NCBI RefSeq assembly: GCF_001602375.1
Contig: NZ_BCNY01000015.1
Span: 682,001-746,000, forward strand
Length of the DNA stretch: 64,000 nt
Reading direction: 5' to 3'
Source of the DNA: Methanoculleus horonobensis
GTDB lineage: Archaea; Halobacteriota; Methanomicrobia; Methanomicrobiales; Methanoculleaceae
A program made the translations under genes and the position numbers. The notes under the pieces are model-generated. The model saw only the letters and a list, made by a program, of their open reading frames with translations, was not told where the DNA came from and did no database searches. The stretch's first letter is position 1; the number at the start of each line of letters is the position of its first letter. Below are positions 54,338-61,999 of the stretch, one piece after another.

Positions 54338-54506
54338 CGGGGTGTCGGTTATCGCCGGCACCTCTCACCACCGCTCGATACCCCTCTTTTCCGGGCCCGG
54401 CCGGCCGGGTCATGATGCAGCGGTACCGGTCCGGGCAGAAGTGATCGATCTCGCGGTTCCGGCCTGTTCTCCACCCCGCGCTCATCTGGCGCTCCCCGGA
54501 TCAAGA

Positions 54507-54565
54507 TCGAAAGGGTGATATGAGATATGTTCCGATATTGGTATGTTCGTATTATGACGAACATT
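54507..54565 (+). promoter_or_regulatory. Putative MsvR operator/promoter element upstream of fprA
   Basis: This 59-base block matches the msvR-fwdBA element: CGAAAGGGTGATAT, ATGTTCCGATAT at 54527-54538, and the dyad GTTCG-N8-CGAAC at 54545-54562 followed by ATT. The dyad ends 16 bases before the fprA ATG, so a bound regulator would block initiation. It supports a common regulator for fwdBA and fprA. Confidence 0.7.
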
Positions 54566-54578
54566 GTGAGGAACAACC

Positions 54579-55793
54579 ATGATGGCTAAAGAACTCGCCC
54601 CCGGCGTCCACTGGGTCGGGGCTATCGACTGGAATCTCCGTGAGTACCACGGCTACACCCTCCCGGGAACGACCTACAACGCCTACCTCGTCCGGGGCGA
54701 GAAGACGGCGCTCATCGACGGGGCCTACCACGGGTTCGAGGGAGAGGTTCTCGGCCGCATCGGGGCTGTCTGCGACCCGGGCGTGATCGACTACATCGTC
54801 GTAAACCACATCGAGATGGATCATTCCGGAACTCTGCCCGAGTTCGTTCGCCGGATGCCCAACATCCCGATCTACTGCACGGAGCGGGCCCGTGCCGGGC
54901 TTGCCCGCCATTACGACACGAAAGGATGGAACATCAAGGTCGTCAAGTCCGGCGACACCCTCGACCTCGGGGGGAAGACACTCGTCTTCCTCGAGGCGCC
55001 GATGCTCCACTGGCCCGACTCGATGTTCACTTACCTTGCCGAGGACGCCATCCTCTTCCCGAACGACGCCTTCGGGCAGCACGTCGCGAGCGCCGCCCGG
55101 TTCGACGACGAGCTCGGGCGCGACGCGGCGATGGTCCACGCGCAGAAGTTCTTCGCGAACCTGATCGTGCCGCTCGCGCCGAAGGTCCTGAAGAAACTCG
55201 CCGAGGTCGGGGGGCTCGGGATCGATATCAGGATGATCGCGCCGAGCCACGGCGTCATCTGGCGGTCGTATGCCGGGGATATCCTCGAGGCATACACCGA
55301 CTGGAGCCGGGGGGTTGCAAAGGATAAGGTCACGATCGTCTACGACACCATGCACGGCTCGACCACGATGCTGGCGAAGGCGATCGCCGAGGGGGTCATG
55401 GCCGAGGGCGCCGACGTCCGGGTCTGCCTCCTCGCCGACGGGCGCTACGAAGGAACGCACCGGAGCGACATCGTCACGGATATCCTCGACTCGAAGGCGG
55501 TTCTCGTCGGGTCGCCGACGCTCCAGGACGAGGTCCTCCCCACGGTGGCGGGGTTCCTCAGTTACCTCCGCGGGCTTCGACCCGGCCGGTTGGGGGCGAA
55601 GAAGATCGGGTGCGCGTTCGGGTCCCACGGCGGTATGGGGGGCGCGGTTGCTCAGGCGGAGGCGGCCCTGAAGGCGGCCGGGATCGAGGTGATCGACGGC
55701 GGGTTCCACGTGAACTACCGCCCGGACGGTGACGAGATTGCCCGGGCTTACGAACTCGGGCGGAGGGTGGCGCGGGAGATCCGCATCCGGTAA
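54579..55793 (+). CDS. fprA: A-type flavoprotein FprA (F420H2 oxidase)
   Basis: The protein has 404 residues. The metallo-beta-lactamase domain has the di-iron ligands NHIEMDHSGTLPEF, then HWPDSMFTYL and the late SHGVIWRS; the flavodoxin domain starts at VYDTMHGSTTMLAKAIAEGV. Methanogen FprA uses reduced F420 to reduce O2 to water, protecting the cell. Two consecutive ATGs follow GTGAGGAAC. The shared operator upstream and the adjacent msvR gene suggest redox control. Confidence 0.95.
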   Translation: MMAKELAPGVHWVGAIDWNLREYHGYTLPGTTYNAYLVRGEKTALIDGAYHGFEGEVLGRIGAVCDPGVIDYIVVNHIEMDHSGTLPEFVRRMPNIPIYCTERARAGLARHYDTKGWNIKVVKSGDTLDLGGKTLVFLEAPMLHWPDSMFTYLAEDAILFPNDAFGQHVASAARFDDELGRDAAMVHAQKFFANLIVPLAPKVLKKLAEVGGLGIDIRMIAPSHGVIWRSYAGDILEAYTDWSRGVAKDKVTIVYDTMHGSTTMLAKAIAEGVMAEGADVRVCLLADGRYEGTHRSDIVTDILDSKAVLVGSPTLQDEVLPTVAGFLSYLRGLRPGRLGAKKIGCAFGSHGGMGGAVAQAEAALKAAGIEVIDGGFHVNYRPDGDEIARAYELGRRVAREIRIR

Positions 55794-55921
55794 CACCGCC
55801 TCTCCCTCCTTTTCTTCCACCCTTCCCCGGCCGCGCAGGACGGAAGATGTAATCATGATGAGCGGTACCTACCTGCCGTGCTGCCGAACGGGACGAGCGT
55901 TCCATGGGGGGAGGTGCGGGC

Positions 55922-56980
55922 ATGAAGCGCCGCCTCTGGATCGGGCTCTCGCTCCTCCTCAGCAGCGCGGCTCTCATCGGGCTGCTCGCAGCGACCTTCA
56001 CCCCGGCAACACGGGCCTACCTCGGGGAGGTCGGCGTCGCCGCCCTCCTCCTCGCCCTCGCGCTCCGGGGCGGTTCGATTCTGTGCCGGGTGGTGCGGAT
56101 CGGCGTCATCTGCCGCGGCCTCGGCTATACCGTGCCGTTATCGAGCCTCGCGATCACCCAGAGCCTCTCGCTCTTCGCCGGGTCGCTCACCCCCGGCCAG
56201 GTCGGCGGCGAACCCGTCCGGATCCACCGGCTCTCGCGTGCCGGGCTCGCCGTCGGGGACGCCGTCACCGTCGTCGTCGCGGAGCGGGTGCTCGACCTCG
56301 CGGTCTTTGCCTCCCTTACCTTCGCAGCCCTGTTTGCCGTCCGACATCTCTGGGGCTACCTCGCCGCGACCGTCCTCTACCCGGTGGCGGCCTTTCTCGT
56401 CCTTGTCTTCGTCCTTCTGCTCGCGCTCGTCGTCCTGGTCCGTCGCCCGTCCCTCGCGAACCGGATCATCGGCGGCGCTGCCGTCCGGGTGCTCGACCGG
56501 TGCGGCCGGAGCCGGCGCTGGCTCCGGTTCTGTCCCGGCTCGGACGGTGCGGAGAGGCTTACGGAGCGGATTGCCCGCGAGACCGAGATCTTTGCCGCGA
56601 GTTCTGCCCGGTTTGTGAGGGCCGATCCCCGGGCGCTCGGCGGCGCGATCTTGATAAGCATCCTCGACTGGGTCTTTCTCTTCTCTACGGCGTCGGCGCT
56701 GCTCGTCGCTCTCGATCTCCCGCCGTCCTTTCCCGAGTCGTTCCTCTTCCAGGGCATCCTCCAGATGATCGCGGCCGTCCCGCTCATCCCCGGCGCGGCG
56801 GGGATCGCGGAGCTCGGCGCCGCCACGCTGTACAGCCGGATCGTGCCCACCTACCTCCTCGGCCTCTTCGTCGTCCTCTGGCGGCTGATCCTCTACTTCC
56901 TCAACATCCCGCTCGGCTTCCTCGCGGCGGCTCTTGCGGCGAGGGAGAAGGCGGACATGCAGGGCACCGAAAACCTATAA
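55922..56980 (+). CDS. Flippase-like membrane protein (UPF0104/AglD-type)
   Basis: The protein has about 352 residues with seven to eight predicted membrane helices and the family pattern GGSILCRVVRIGVICRGLGY, SLSLFAGSLTPGQVGGEPVR and IPGAAGIAELGAATL. Relatives are called lysylphosphatidylglycerol synthase-like or flippase-like; archaeal AglD members affect lipid-linked glycans. The start at MKRRLWIGLSL is preferred because GGAGGTG lies just before it. It is followed by an ACT-domain gene after 100 bases with its own promoter possible. Confidence 0.82.
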   Translation: MKRRLWIGLSLLLSSAALIGLLAATFTPATRAYLGEVGVAALLLALALRGGSILCRVVRIGVICRGLGYTVPLSSLAITQSLSLFAGSLTPGQVGGEPVRIHRLSRAGLAVGDAVTVVVAERVLDLAVFASLTFAALFAVRHLWGYLAATVLYPVAAFLVLVFVLLLALVVLVRRPSLANRIIGGAAVRVLDRCGRSRRWLRFCPGSDGAERLTERIARETEIFAASSARFVRADPRALGGAILISILDWVFLFSTASALLVALDLPPSFPESFLFQGILQMIAAVPLIPGAAGIAELGAATLYSRIVPTYLLGLFVVLWRLILYFLNIPLGFLAAALAAREKADMQGTENL

Positions 56981-57080
56981 CCCTTAGAGACCAAAATCTA
57001 TCCATTAACGCGGATATGACGAAAAATACCCAGTTCGTGAAACGATCGGAGGACGTTTCGCTATCCTGCCGGGGAGGGTC

Positions 57081-57758
57081 ATGACCACCGATACCGAAAT
57101 GTATGCCCTGAGTATCATCACCGAGAACAGGGCCGGCGTGCTGCGCGACGTGGCCACGGTGATGGCGGATTACCGGGCAAACATCCAGATGATCCAGCAG
57201 TCGATCATCGCCTCCGGCCCGAACACCGGGAAGGCCTACCTCTACTTCGAGTTCGAGGAGTGCGGGGATCACGGCAGACTCATCGCCGACCTGGCACGGG
57301 TGCCGTCCGTCGTCGACGTCACCATCTACCCGCCGTTCTCCCGGATATTCGGCTCGAGGGTGATCATCATCGGCGGCGGCGCGCAGGTGGCGCAGGTGGC
57401 GATGGGCGCCGTGAACGAGGCGGACCGGCACAACATCCGCGGCGAGCGGATATCGGTGGATACGATCCCGCTCGTCGGGGAGCAGAACCTGGCGCTCGCC
57501 GTTGATGCGGTGGCGCGGCTCCCCCGGGCGTCGATCCTGGTGCTCGCCGGGTCGCTGATGGGCGGCGAGGTCTCGCGGGCGGTGGAACGAGTCCGGGCGG
57601 CGGGCATCCCGGTGATTGCGCTCAAGATGGCCGGGAGTGTTCCTTCGCACGCCGACCTGATCGTGACCGATCCGATCCAGGCGGGGGTCTTTGCCGTGAT
57701 GCACGTCAGCGGCAAAGCCGTCTTCGATATCAACCGCGTGAAGGGGCGCGAGTTCTGA
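57081..57758 (+). CDS. ACT-domain protein, predicted allosteric regulator (COG2061-like)
   Basis: The protein has 225 residues. Residues 8-75 form an ACT domain (YALSIITENRAGVLRDVATV). The remainder (SRVIIIGGGAQVAQVAMGAV, SILVLAGSLMGGEVSRAVER) is an alpha/beta domain conserved in methanogens. It has been proposed to regulate homoserine dehydrogenase or related amino-acid metabolism, but no direct evidence is in the sequence. Its stop overlaps the start of the YrdC gene (TGATG). Confidence 0.82.
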   Translation: MTTDTEMYALSIITENRAGVLRDVATVMADYRANIQMIQQSIIASGPNTGKAYLYFEFEECGDHGRLIADLARVPSVVDVTIYPPFSRIFGSRVIIIGGGAQVAQVAMGAVNEADRHNIRGERISVDTIPLVGEQNLALAVDAVARLPRASILVLAGSLMGGEVSRAVERVRAAGIPVIALKMAGSVPSHADLIVTDPIQAGVFAVMHVSGKAVFDINRVKGREF

Positions 57759-58333
57759 TGGATCCGATCGATATGGCCGTACGGGTGCTCTCGCGCGACG
57801 GGCTCGTTGTCTATCCCACCGAGACGGTCTACGGTCTCGGGGCGGACGCCCTCTCGGAGGACGCGGTGATGCGGGTGTACGAGGCCAAGAACCGGCCGGT
57901 GGGCAAACCGATATCGGTCGCGGTCTCGGATATGGAGATGCTTGCCGCCGTCGCGGTGGTGGACGATGCCGCCCGGGCGTTCATCGAGCGGTTCCTGCCC
58001 GGCCCGGTGACGGTGCTCCTCCCGGCGAAGTCCTGCCTTCCGACGGTGCTGACGGGCGGAACCGGTCTCATCGGCATACGGTGGCCCGACCACGAGATCG
58101 CCCTTGCCATCATCTCGCGGTATGATGCGCCGATCACGTCCACCAGCGCAAACATCTCCGACGATATCCCGCCGACCCGCCCCGAGGAGGTCTCCGTTCC
58201 CCACGACTACCTGGTCGACGGCGGGGAACTCCGCGGGACGCCGAGCACGGTGGTGGATCTCCCTGCCCGGCGCGTCCTGCGCAAGGGCGCGGAATGGGAA
58301 GCGGTGAAAGCGTTCCTGGAGACCCTGGGGTGA
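57758..58333 (+). CDS. L-threonylcarbamoyladenylate synthase (YrdC/TsaC family)
   Basis: The protein has 191 residues with the YrdC core: YPTETVYGLGADAL, KNRPVGKPISV (ATP-binding KxR), RWPDHE and TSTSANISDD. It makes threonylcarbamoyl-AMP, which KEOPS transfers to A37 of tRNA. Pcc1 of KEOPS is encoded at 45.5 kb. It starts on the stop of the ACT-domain gene and is followed after three bases by a nucleotidyltransferase gene, so the three form an operon. Confidence 0.93.
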   Translation: MDPIDMAVRVLSRDGLVVYPTETVYGLGADALSEDAVMRVYEAKNRPVGKPISVAVSDMEMLAAVAVVDDAARAFIERFLPGPVTVLLPAKSCLPTVLTGGTGLIGIRWPDHEIALAIISRYDAPITSTSANISDDIPPTRPEEVSVPHDYLVDGGELRGTPSTVVDLPARRVLRKGAEWEAVKAFLETLG

Positions 58334-58336
58334 TTC

Positions 58337-59263
58337 ATGCAATCGGTACGACTCCGTGACTTCATCGAGGACCGCGAGGGCTGCCTCTATGCGGTCTCGA
58401 ACTACGACAACGCCGGGCGCATCGGGTGCATCCTCCGCTACGTCCCCGACGCGGCCGGGGAGCGGACGAACTGTGCCGGCCGGCGGTACCATAAATACGA
58501 TTTTGCCGAGTCTTTCGACTGGGTTCGGGCGCACAGGCCGGAGTACCTGGACGGTGTTCACCGGGTGCCCTACTGCGATGTGGCCCGGGTCTACAAGCCC
58601 GAGGAGGAGATCGCCAATGTGGCAGCGCGGAATGTCCGGGTGGCGCGGCTCCTCGCTCACCTGGCCCTCCCGGCGGGCTCGTTCGGGTGCACGGGTTCCC
58701 TCCTCTGCGGCCTCGAGAACGACGCGTCGGACATCGACCTGGTGGTCTACGGCGACGCCTGGTTCGTCGCCCAGCGCCGGCTCCGCGACCTGGTGGGGAG
58801 GGGGGCGATCCCCGCGATGAGCACCGCGATGTGGCGGAAGGTCTACGACAAGCGAGTGCCCGAGATCTCCTTCGACGCCTTCGTCCTGCACGAGCAGCGG
58901 AAGTGGAACCGGGGCGAGTTCGAGGGAACCTACTTCGACCTCCTCTACACCCGCGCCTATGAGAACCTGGACGCGGTTCCGGCGGGTGCGGGGAAGGTTC
59001 TTGGCCGGGCAGCGATCGAGGCGACGGTCACGGACGCGTCGCTCTCCTTCGACAGCCCGGCGGTCTACGCGGTGGATCACGATGAGATCTCCCGGATCCT
59101 CTCTTTTACCCACACCTACTCGGGCCAGGCGCTCGCGGGGGAGGTCATCGAGGCGAAGGGCGTCGTGGAGGAGCACGGCCACGAGCGGTGGCTGATCGTC
59201 GGGACGACCCGCGAGGCGAAGGGCGAGTACATCGTCTCGAAGACGCTGCTCGAGAGCGTTTAG
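58337..59263 (+). CDS. Nucleotidyltransferase-fold protein (COG1665-like)
   Basis: The protein has 308 residues. A DNA-polymerase-beta-type signature, FGCTGSLLCGLENDASDIDLVVYG split over residues 113-137, gives the GS...DxD metal site of nucleotidyltransferases. Flanking regions NYDNAGRIGCILRYVPD and SFTHTYSGQALAG are typical of the archaeal COG1665 family, whose function is unknown. A GGGTGATT site precedes the ATG. It ends convergently, overlapping the Cas4-like gene by four bases. Confidence 0.82.
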   Translation: MQSVRLRDFIEDREGCLYAVSNYDNAGRIGCILRYVPDAAGERTNCAGRRYHKYDFAESFDWVRAHRPEYLDGVHRVPYCDVARVYKPEEEIANVAARNVRVARLLAHLALPAGSFGCTGSLLCGLENDASDIDLVVYGDAWFVAQRRLRDLVGRGAIPAMSTAMWRKVYDKRVPEISFDAFVLHEQRKWNRGEFEGTYFDLLYTRAYENLDAVPAGAGKVLGRAAIEATVTDASLSFDSPAVYAVDHDEISRILSFTHTYSGQALAGEVIEAKGVVEEHGHERWLIVGTTREAKGEYIVSKTLLESV

Positions 59264-59922
59264 AAGAGGTCGGAGAGCCGGCGGGGGCCGGCGGTGCACC
59301 GTTCGAGGTGCGGGCAGCCCTCGCAGGGCGCCCGGAGGGGCCGGGGCGGGAGTTCGCCTGCGACGACCCGTTTTGCCGCCCGGATCGCCTTGATCATCTC
59401 CCGCCGGTCGCGGGGCTGCGGCTCGACGTAGCGGCAGACGCCGCTTGCGACGTACTCGACGTAGCCGCCGGCGACGGGGCGGCCGAGGGTCTCCTTGAGG
59501 CAGGCAACGTAGCAGGCGATCCGGAGCCGGTCGGTGTTGTAGACCCCGGTCTTCGGCGCGGCGCTCGACCGGGCGACGGCGAACGTGCCGTCCTCGAAGA
59601 TCTTATCGACTCTCCCCCGGATGCCGAGGGTGTCGGACTCGACGCCGAGGTCGACCTGGACGGGCCGCTGCCATTTGGTCTCGCTGCAGGCGGCGATGCA
59701 CTCGTCGAAGAGTTCCCTGACGTCCTCCGTTGCTTCGGGGAGGACGCAGAGGATCTCCTGCCAGATCTCCTCCGGTTCCAGGAGTTCCCCGAGGTGCGTC
59801 GAGACCTGTTTGCAGACGGTGTAGCGCGGCGACTCCGGGTGCTCCTCCGAGCGCTCGAAGTAGTAGCGCCGGGGGCAGGTGTGGCAGGCGACGACGCCGG
59901 ATACCGGGATGTAGTCGGTCAT
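59260..59922 (-). CDS. Orphan Cas4-like (PD-(D/E)XK superfamily) protein with altered catalytic motif
   Basis: The protein has 220 residues. N-terminal CHTCPRRYYFER and C-terminal CEGCPHLERC place four or more cysteines as in the iron-sulfur cluster of Cas4. The metal-binding GRVDKIFEDG is present, but the expected ExK strand reads FAVARSSAAP, lacking the glutamate and lysine. No CRISPR array or cas gene is nearby. It may be a non-nuclease iron-sulfur protein or act in repair. It converges on the nucleotidyltransferase gene. Confidence 0.7.
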   Translation of the reverse strand: MTDYIPVSGVVACHTCPRRYYFERSEEHPESPRYTVCKQVSTHLGELLEPEEIWQEILCVLPEATEDVRELFDECIAACSETKWQRPVQVDLGVESDTLGIRGRVDKIFEDGTFAVARSSAAPKTGVYNTDRLRIACYVACLKETLGRPVAGGYVEYVASGVCRYVEPQPRDRREMIKAIRAAKRVVAGELPPRPLRAPCEGCPHLERCTAGPRRLSDLF

Positions 59923-60035
59923 TGGCAGGGTTCCGTTTGAGAGGAACTACGCCCTCCCGCTATTTAGCGGGGTATGCTCCGCACCGGCGGCGACCGCGCC
60001 AAGACCAACTCTTATGCCGGAGCGGGTCACAGAAG

Positions 60036-60338
60036 ATGGGTATGGCAAACCGCGAGATATCGGTCAACATCCCCGGCAATCTCGACCCGGTCTACTCCAA
60101 CCGCATCCAGATCGCCTACAAGGAGGACGAGTTCACGTTCCTCTTCCTGCACGAGATCCCCGGCATGAACCAGGCGCGGGGGAAGGCAATCGTCTCGATC
60201 AGCCCCCGGCACGCGAAGAACCTGGTGGAGGTGCTGGCGAAGAGCGTCGCCGACTACGAGCAGAAGTTCGGCAAGATAACCGCCCCGGAGGCCGCCGCAC
60301 AGCAGGAGAGCAACGTCACCATCCGGGGGTACTCCTGA
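60036..60338 (+). CDS. DUF3467 family protein
   Basis: This is a 100-residue protein matching the DUF3467 pattern: VYSNRIQIAYKEDEFTFLFL, then SPRHAKNLVEVLAKSVADYE and KFGKI. These small cytosolic proteins occur in bacteria and archaea without known function. Starts at MGM or at MANREI two codons later are both possible. The reading frame is open upstream, but conserved sequence begins here. tRNA-Thr follows. Confidence 0.85.
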   Translation: MGMANREISVNIPGNLDPVYSNRIQIAYKEDEFTFLFLHEIPGMNQARGKAIVSISPRHAKNLVEVLAKSVADYEQKFGKITAPEAAAQQESNVTIRGYS

Positions 60339-60411
60339 GCGGGGCCGGGTCGGCGGGCCTCCGGCAGGTGATACCTTTTTAATTCCGGACGTACAATATT
60401 CTAGGGCAGTC

Positions 60412-60483
60412 GCCGCTGTGGCTTAGCGGTATAGCGGCTGATTCGTAATCAGCAGGTCGGGGGTTCGATTCCCCCCAGCGGCT
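60412..60483 (+). tRNA. tRNA-Thr (CGU)
   Basis: The cloverleaf has acceptor GCCGCTG/CAGCGGC, D-arm GCTTAGCGGTATAGC, anticodon arm GCTGA-TTCGTAA-TCAGC with anticodon CGU and T-arm GGGGGTTCGATTCCCCC. The discriminator base is U and no CCA is encoded. TTTCGTTTTT follows as a likely terminator. Confidence 0.95.
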
Positions 60484-60856
60484 TTCGTTTTTGGTCAAAT
60501 CCCTTGGAGAACGCTTATCCCCCTGTTGTCCGACTCTTCAATCATGAGGACAACCAGTGAACCTATCCCGCCACGCACGATTTCCATCATATCAAGATCA
60601 TCAATGTAGATCGCTCGATTTTACGTGATTATGTACTCGCAGGTGCTCCTGAAGACGACTGCTGGGAATTGGTGATATATTAGAGACCCAATGTCTCCTT
60701 TGAGGGGATGCGCTATCTCCGATAAAGCACTATCGTACATTTTTGCCCGTAGTGTGAGCAATACTGCCAGAACTTGCCTTAATCTTAAAACTGAGTGGAG
60801 AACGTGCATAATTCACTTTCCAGTGAACTCGCGGATTCTCGATACATTAAAGACTC
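60484..60856. other. AT-rich intergenic stretch with possible gene remnants
   Basis: No intact gene is seen. One plus-strand frame of 38 codons ending near 60680 reads like a protein C-terminus (HDFHHIKIINVDRSILRDY) without a start, which suggests a decayed gene. Base composition is clearly lower in GC than the flanking DNA. Confidence 0.3.
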
Positions 60857-60862
60857 TATAAA
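60857..60862 (+). promoter_or_regulatory. TATA box before the structured RNA element
   Basis: CTCTATAAATCG places a good archaeal TATA box so that transcription would start near 60885, just before the stem-rich element at 60891. Confidence 0.45.
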
Positions 60863-60890
60863 TCGATAAAATATGCAGCCCATTCGGCTA

Positions 60891-60944
60891 AGAGGTGGGC
60901 CACCGGGGAGAACGTGGGCAAGCACGCCCGGCGCAGTGACCTCT
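60891..60944 (+). ncRNA. Candidate structured RNA (three nested stems)
   Basis: AGAGGT pairs with ACCTCT at the ends, CCGGG with CCCGG inside, and CGTG with CACG around a GGCAAG loop, giving one long interrupted hairpin of about 54 bases. The 5' arm can also fold alone as GGTG-GGC-CACC, so two states are possible. It is GC-rich within AT-rich DNA and follows a TATA box. It may be a small RNA or a leader element of the peptide gene 130 bases downstream. No known riboswitch class is recognised. Confidence 0.4.
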
Positions 60945-61043
60945 CGTGTGGAATATGCATAATGCAATTGGAAGTTGCAAATAATGCATACGTCCGTACC
61001 TTGATATACCTTGCGTTTTTGAAGGGGAGCCCAAGCTCGCCGC

Positions 61044-61066
61044 CGCGGTCAGCCTCCGCGAGGAGG
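61044..61066 (+). promoter_or_regulatory. Alternative hairpins controlling a Shine-Dalgarno site
   Basis: CCTCC-GCGA-GGAGG (61053-61066) is a perfect GNRA-loop hairpin that buries the ribosome site of the peptide gene. CGCGG (61044-61048) can instead pair with CCGCG (61056-61060), which uses the same bases and would free GGAGG. The two folds exclude each other, a layout typical of translational switches or thermosensors. Confidence 0.45.
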
Positions 61067-61073
61067 TGGTAAT

Positions 61074-61181
61074 TTGGCTGAAGACATCATCGAGGTAATC
61101 GTTTCGATAATTACTGCGCTTGTCATCCTTGTCTTTGGGATCTGGCTCGTCGCAGAAATCTACAACATCCTTTACATCTAG
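61074..61181 (+). CDS. 35-residue single-span membrane peptide (TTG start)
   Basis: The peptide begins MAEDIIEVIVSIITALVILV and ends EIYNILYI, with one hydrophobic helix at residues 8-29 and an acidic N-terminus. GGAGGTGGT precedes the TTG by three bases, a strong signal. A T-run lies about 18 bases after the stop. Codon use is less GC-biased than in core genes. It is not recognised; it could be a regulatory or toxin-like peptide of the SLATT neighbourhood or an unknown membrane subunit. Confidence 0.6.
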   Translation: MAEDIIEVIVSIITALVILVFGIWLVAEIYNILYI

Positions 61182-61390
61182 GGGTCAGAGCATTCAATTT
61201 TTTTTAAATTTGTATAATATAGGATCTGAGTGTCTGCTGGTTGGACAGATGTGTACGGGTATCCTGGGGGAACTGAACGATAAATGTTGAGGTATTCGCT
61301 CTGCCGCGTCCGGCCGGATGGGGCGAGAAAGTGAGCCGATTCCGGCGCAAAATGGGAGGTTCGCCTTTCTGCACATCATACCTGGCTTCT

Positions 61391-61999
61391 TTAGAATAGC
61401 CAGTTCCAGATCCTCATCTTATAATGCTTATTTATGCTGATATTGGGGTCCCCGTCGAGCATCTTGCTCACCTTCACCTTCATCTTATAGCCTTTTTTGA
61501 TCTTCAAGAACGTTTTGCTGAATAAGACGTTCGGCGTCATTACCTGGTTGAGGTAGCCATACTGCTCCTTTATCGATTCCAGTTTCATGGCGGCTGTGAC
61601 CTCGTCGCAGTCCCTTGCTCCCGTATCCGTGAACGTATGGCAGTCCCGTATGAAGTCCGTAAGGATCTTCACTCCCTGCTCGTTCTTGTTCTTCGTCTCG
61701 GTCAGGTTCAGTATTTTGTCGGAGAACGAGATGATAAATATCAGGAAACCCAGGAATGCAATCACGTTTCTCGTGTCCTGCTCGGTGTGGAAGGGAAGCG
61801 AGAGCGAGATCAGGATATCGGGGTCCACGATACTTAAAAAGGCGATAGATGCCGAGAAGAAGAGGATGGAAAGCGACAGGCCGGTCGAGATCCATTTATA
61901 TTTCCTGCACTGGTACGAGCAGATCTCTCTGATCAGCCCGGCCTTGTCCGCTAACCTGTTAATCTCGGCAACGCAATCTTCTATGGTTTTTCCGCTCAT
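61391..61999 (-). CDS. Two-span membrane protein, SLATT-like
   Basis: The protein has 202 residues. A helical N-terminus with CRKYKW precedes two membrane helices (residues about 37-57 and 79-97) and a charged helical C-terminal half (ETKNKNEQGVKILTDFIRDC). This shape resembles SLATT domain proteins, two-helix effectors thought to disrupt membranes in nucleotide-signalled defence systems. GC content is low, in keeping with acquired DNA. Its ATG overlaps the stop of an upstream short frame as ATGA. No nucleotide cyclase is found nearby, so the defence role is inference. Confidence 0.6.
   Translation of the reverse strand: MSGKTIEDCVAEINRLADKAGLIREICSYQCRKYKWISTGLSLSILFFSASIAFLSIVDPDILISLSLPFHTEQDTRNVIAFLGFLIFIISFSDKILNLTETKNKNEQGVKILTDFIRDCHTFTDTGARDCDEVTAAMKLESIKEQYGYLNQVMTPNVLFSKTFLKIKKGYKMKVKVSKMLDGDPNISINKHYKMRIWNWLF

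Noticed and set aside
57326-59299. Long minus-strand frame opposite the ACT, YrdC and nucleotidyltransferase genes
   Set aside because: It spans three well-supported genes in antisense and has an arginine- and histidine-rich composition typical of shadow frames.
60621-60967. Two short minus-strand frames in the AT-rich island
   Set aside because: They have no ribosome sites, no family resemblance and overlap the structured RNA candidate; one could be a remnant but it cannot be supported.
61194-61379. 61-codon minus-strand frame between the membrane peptide and SLATT-like genes
   Set aside because: Composition looks random, it starts in no good context and it has no hydrophobic or conserved segment.
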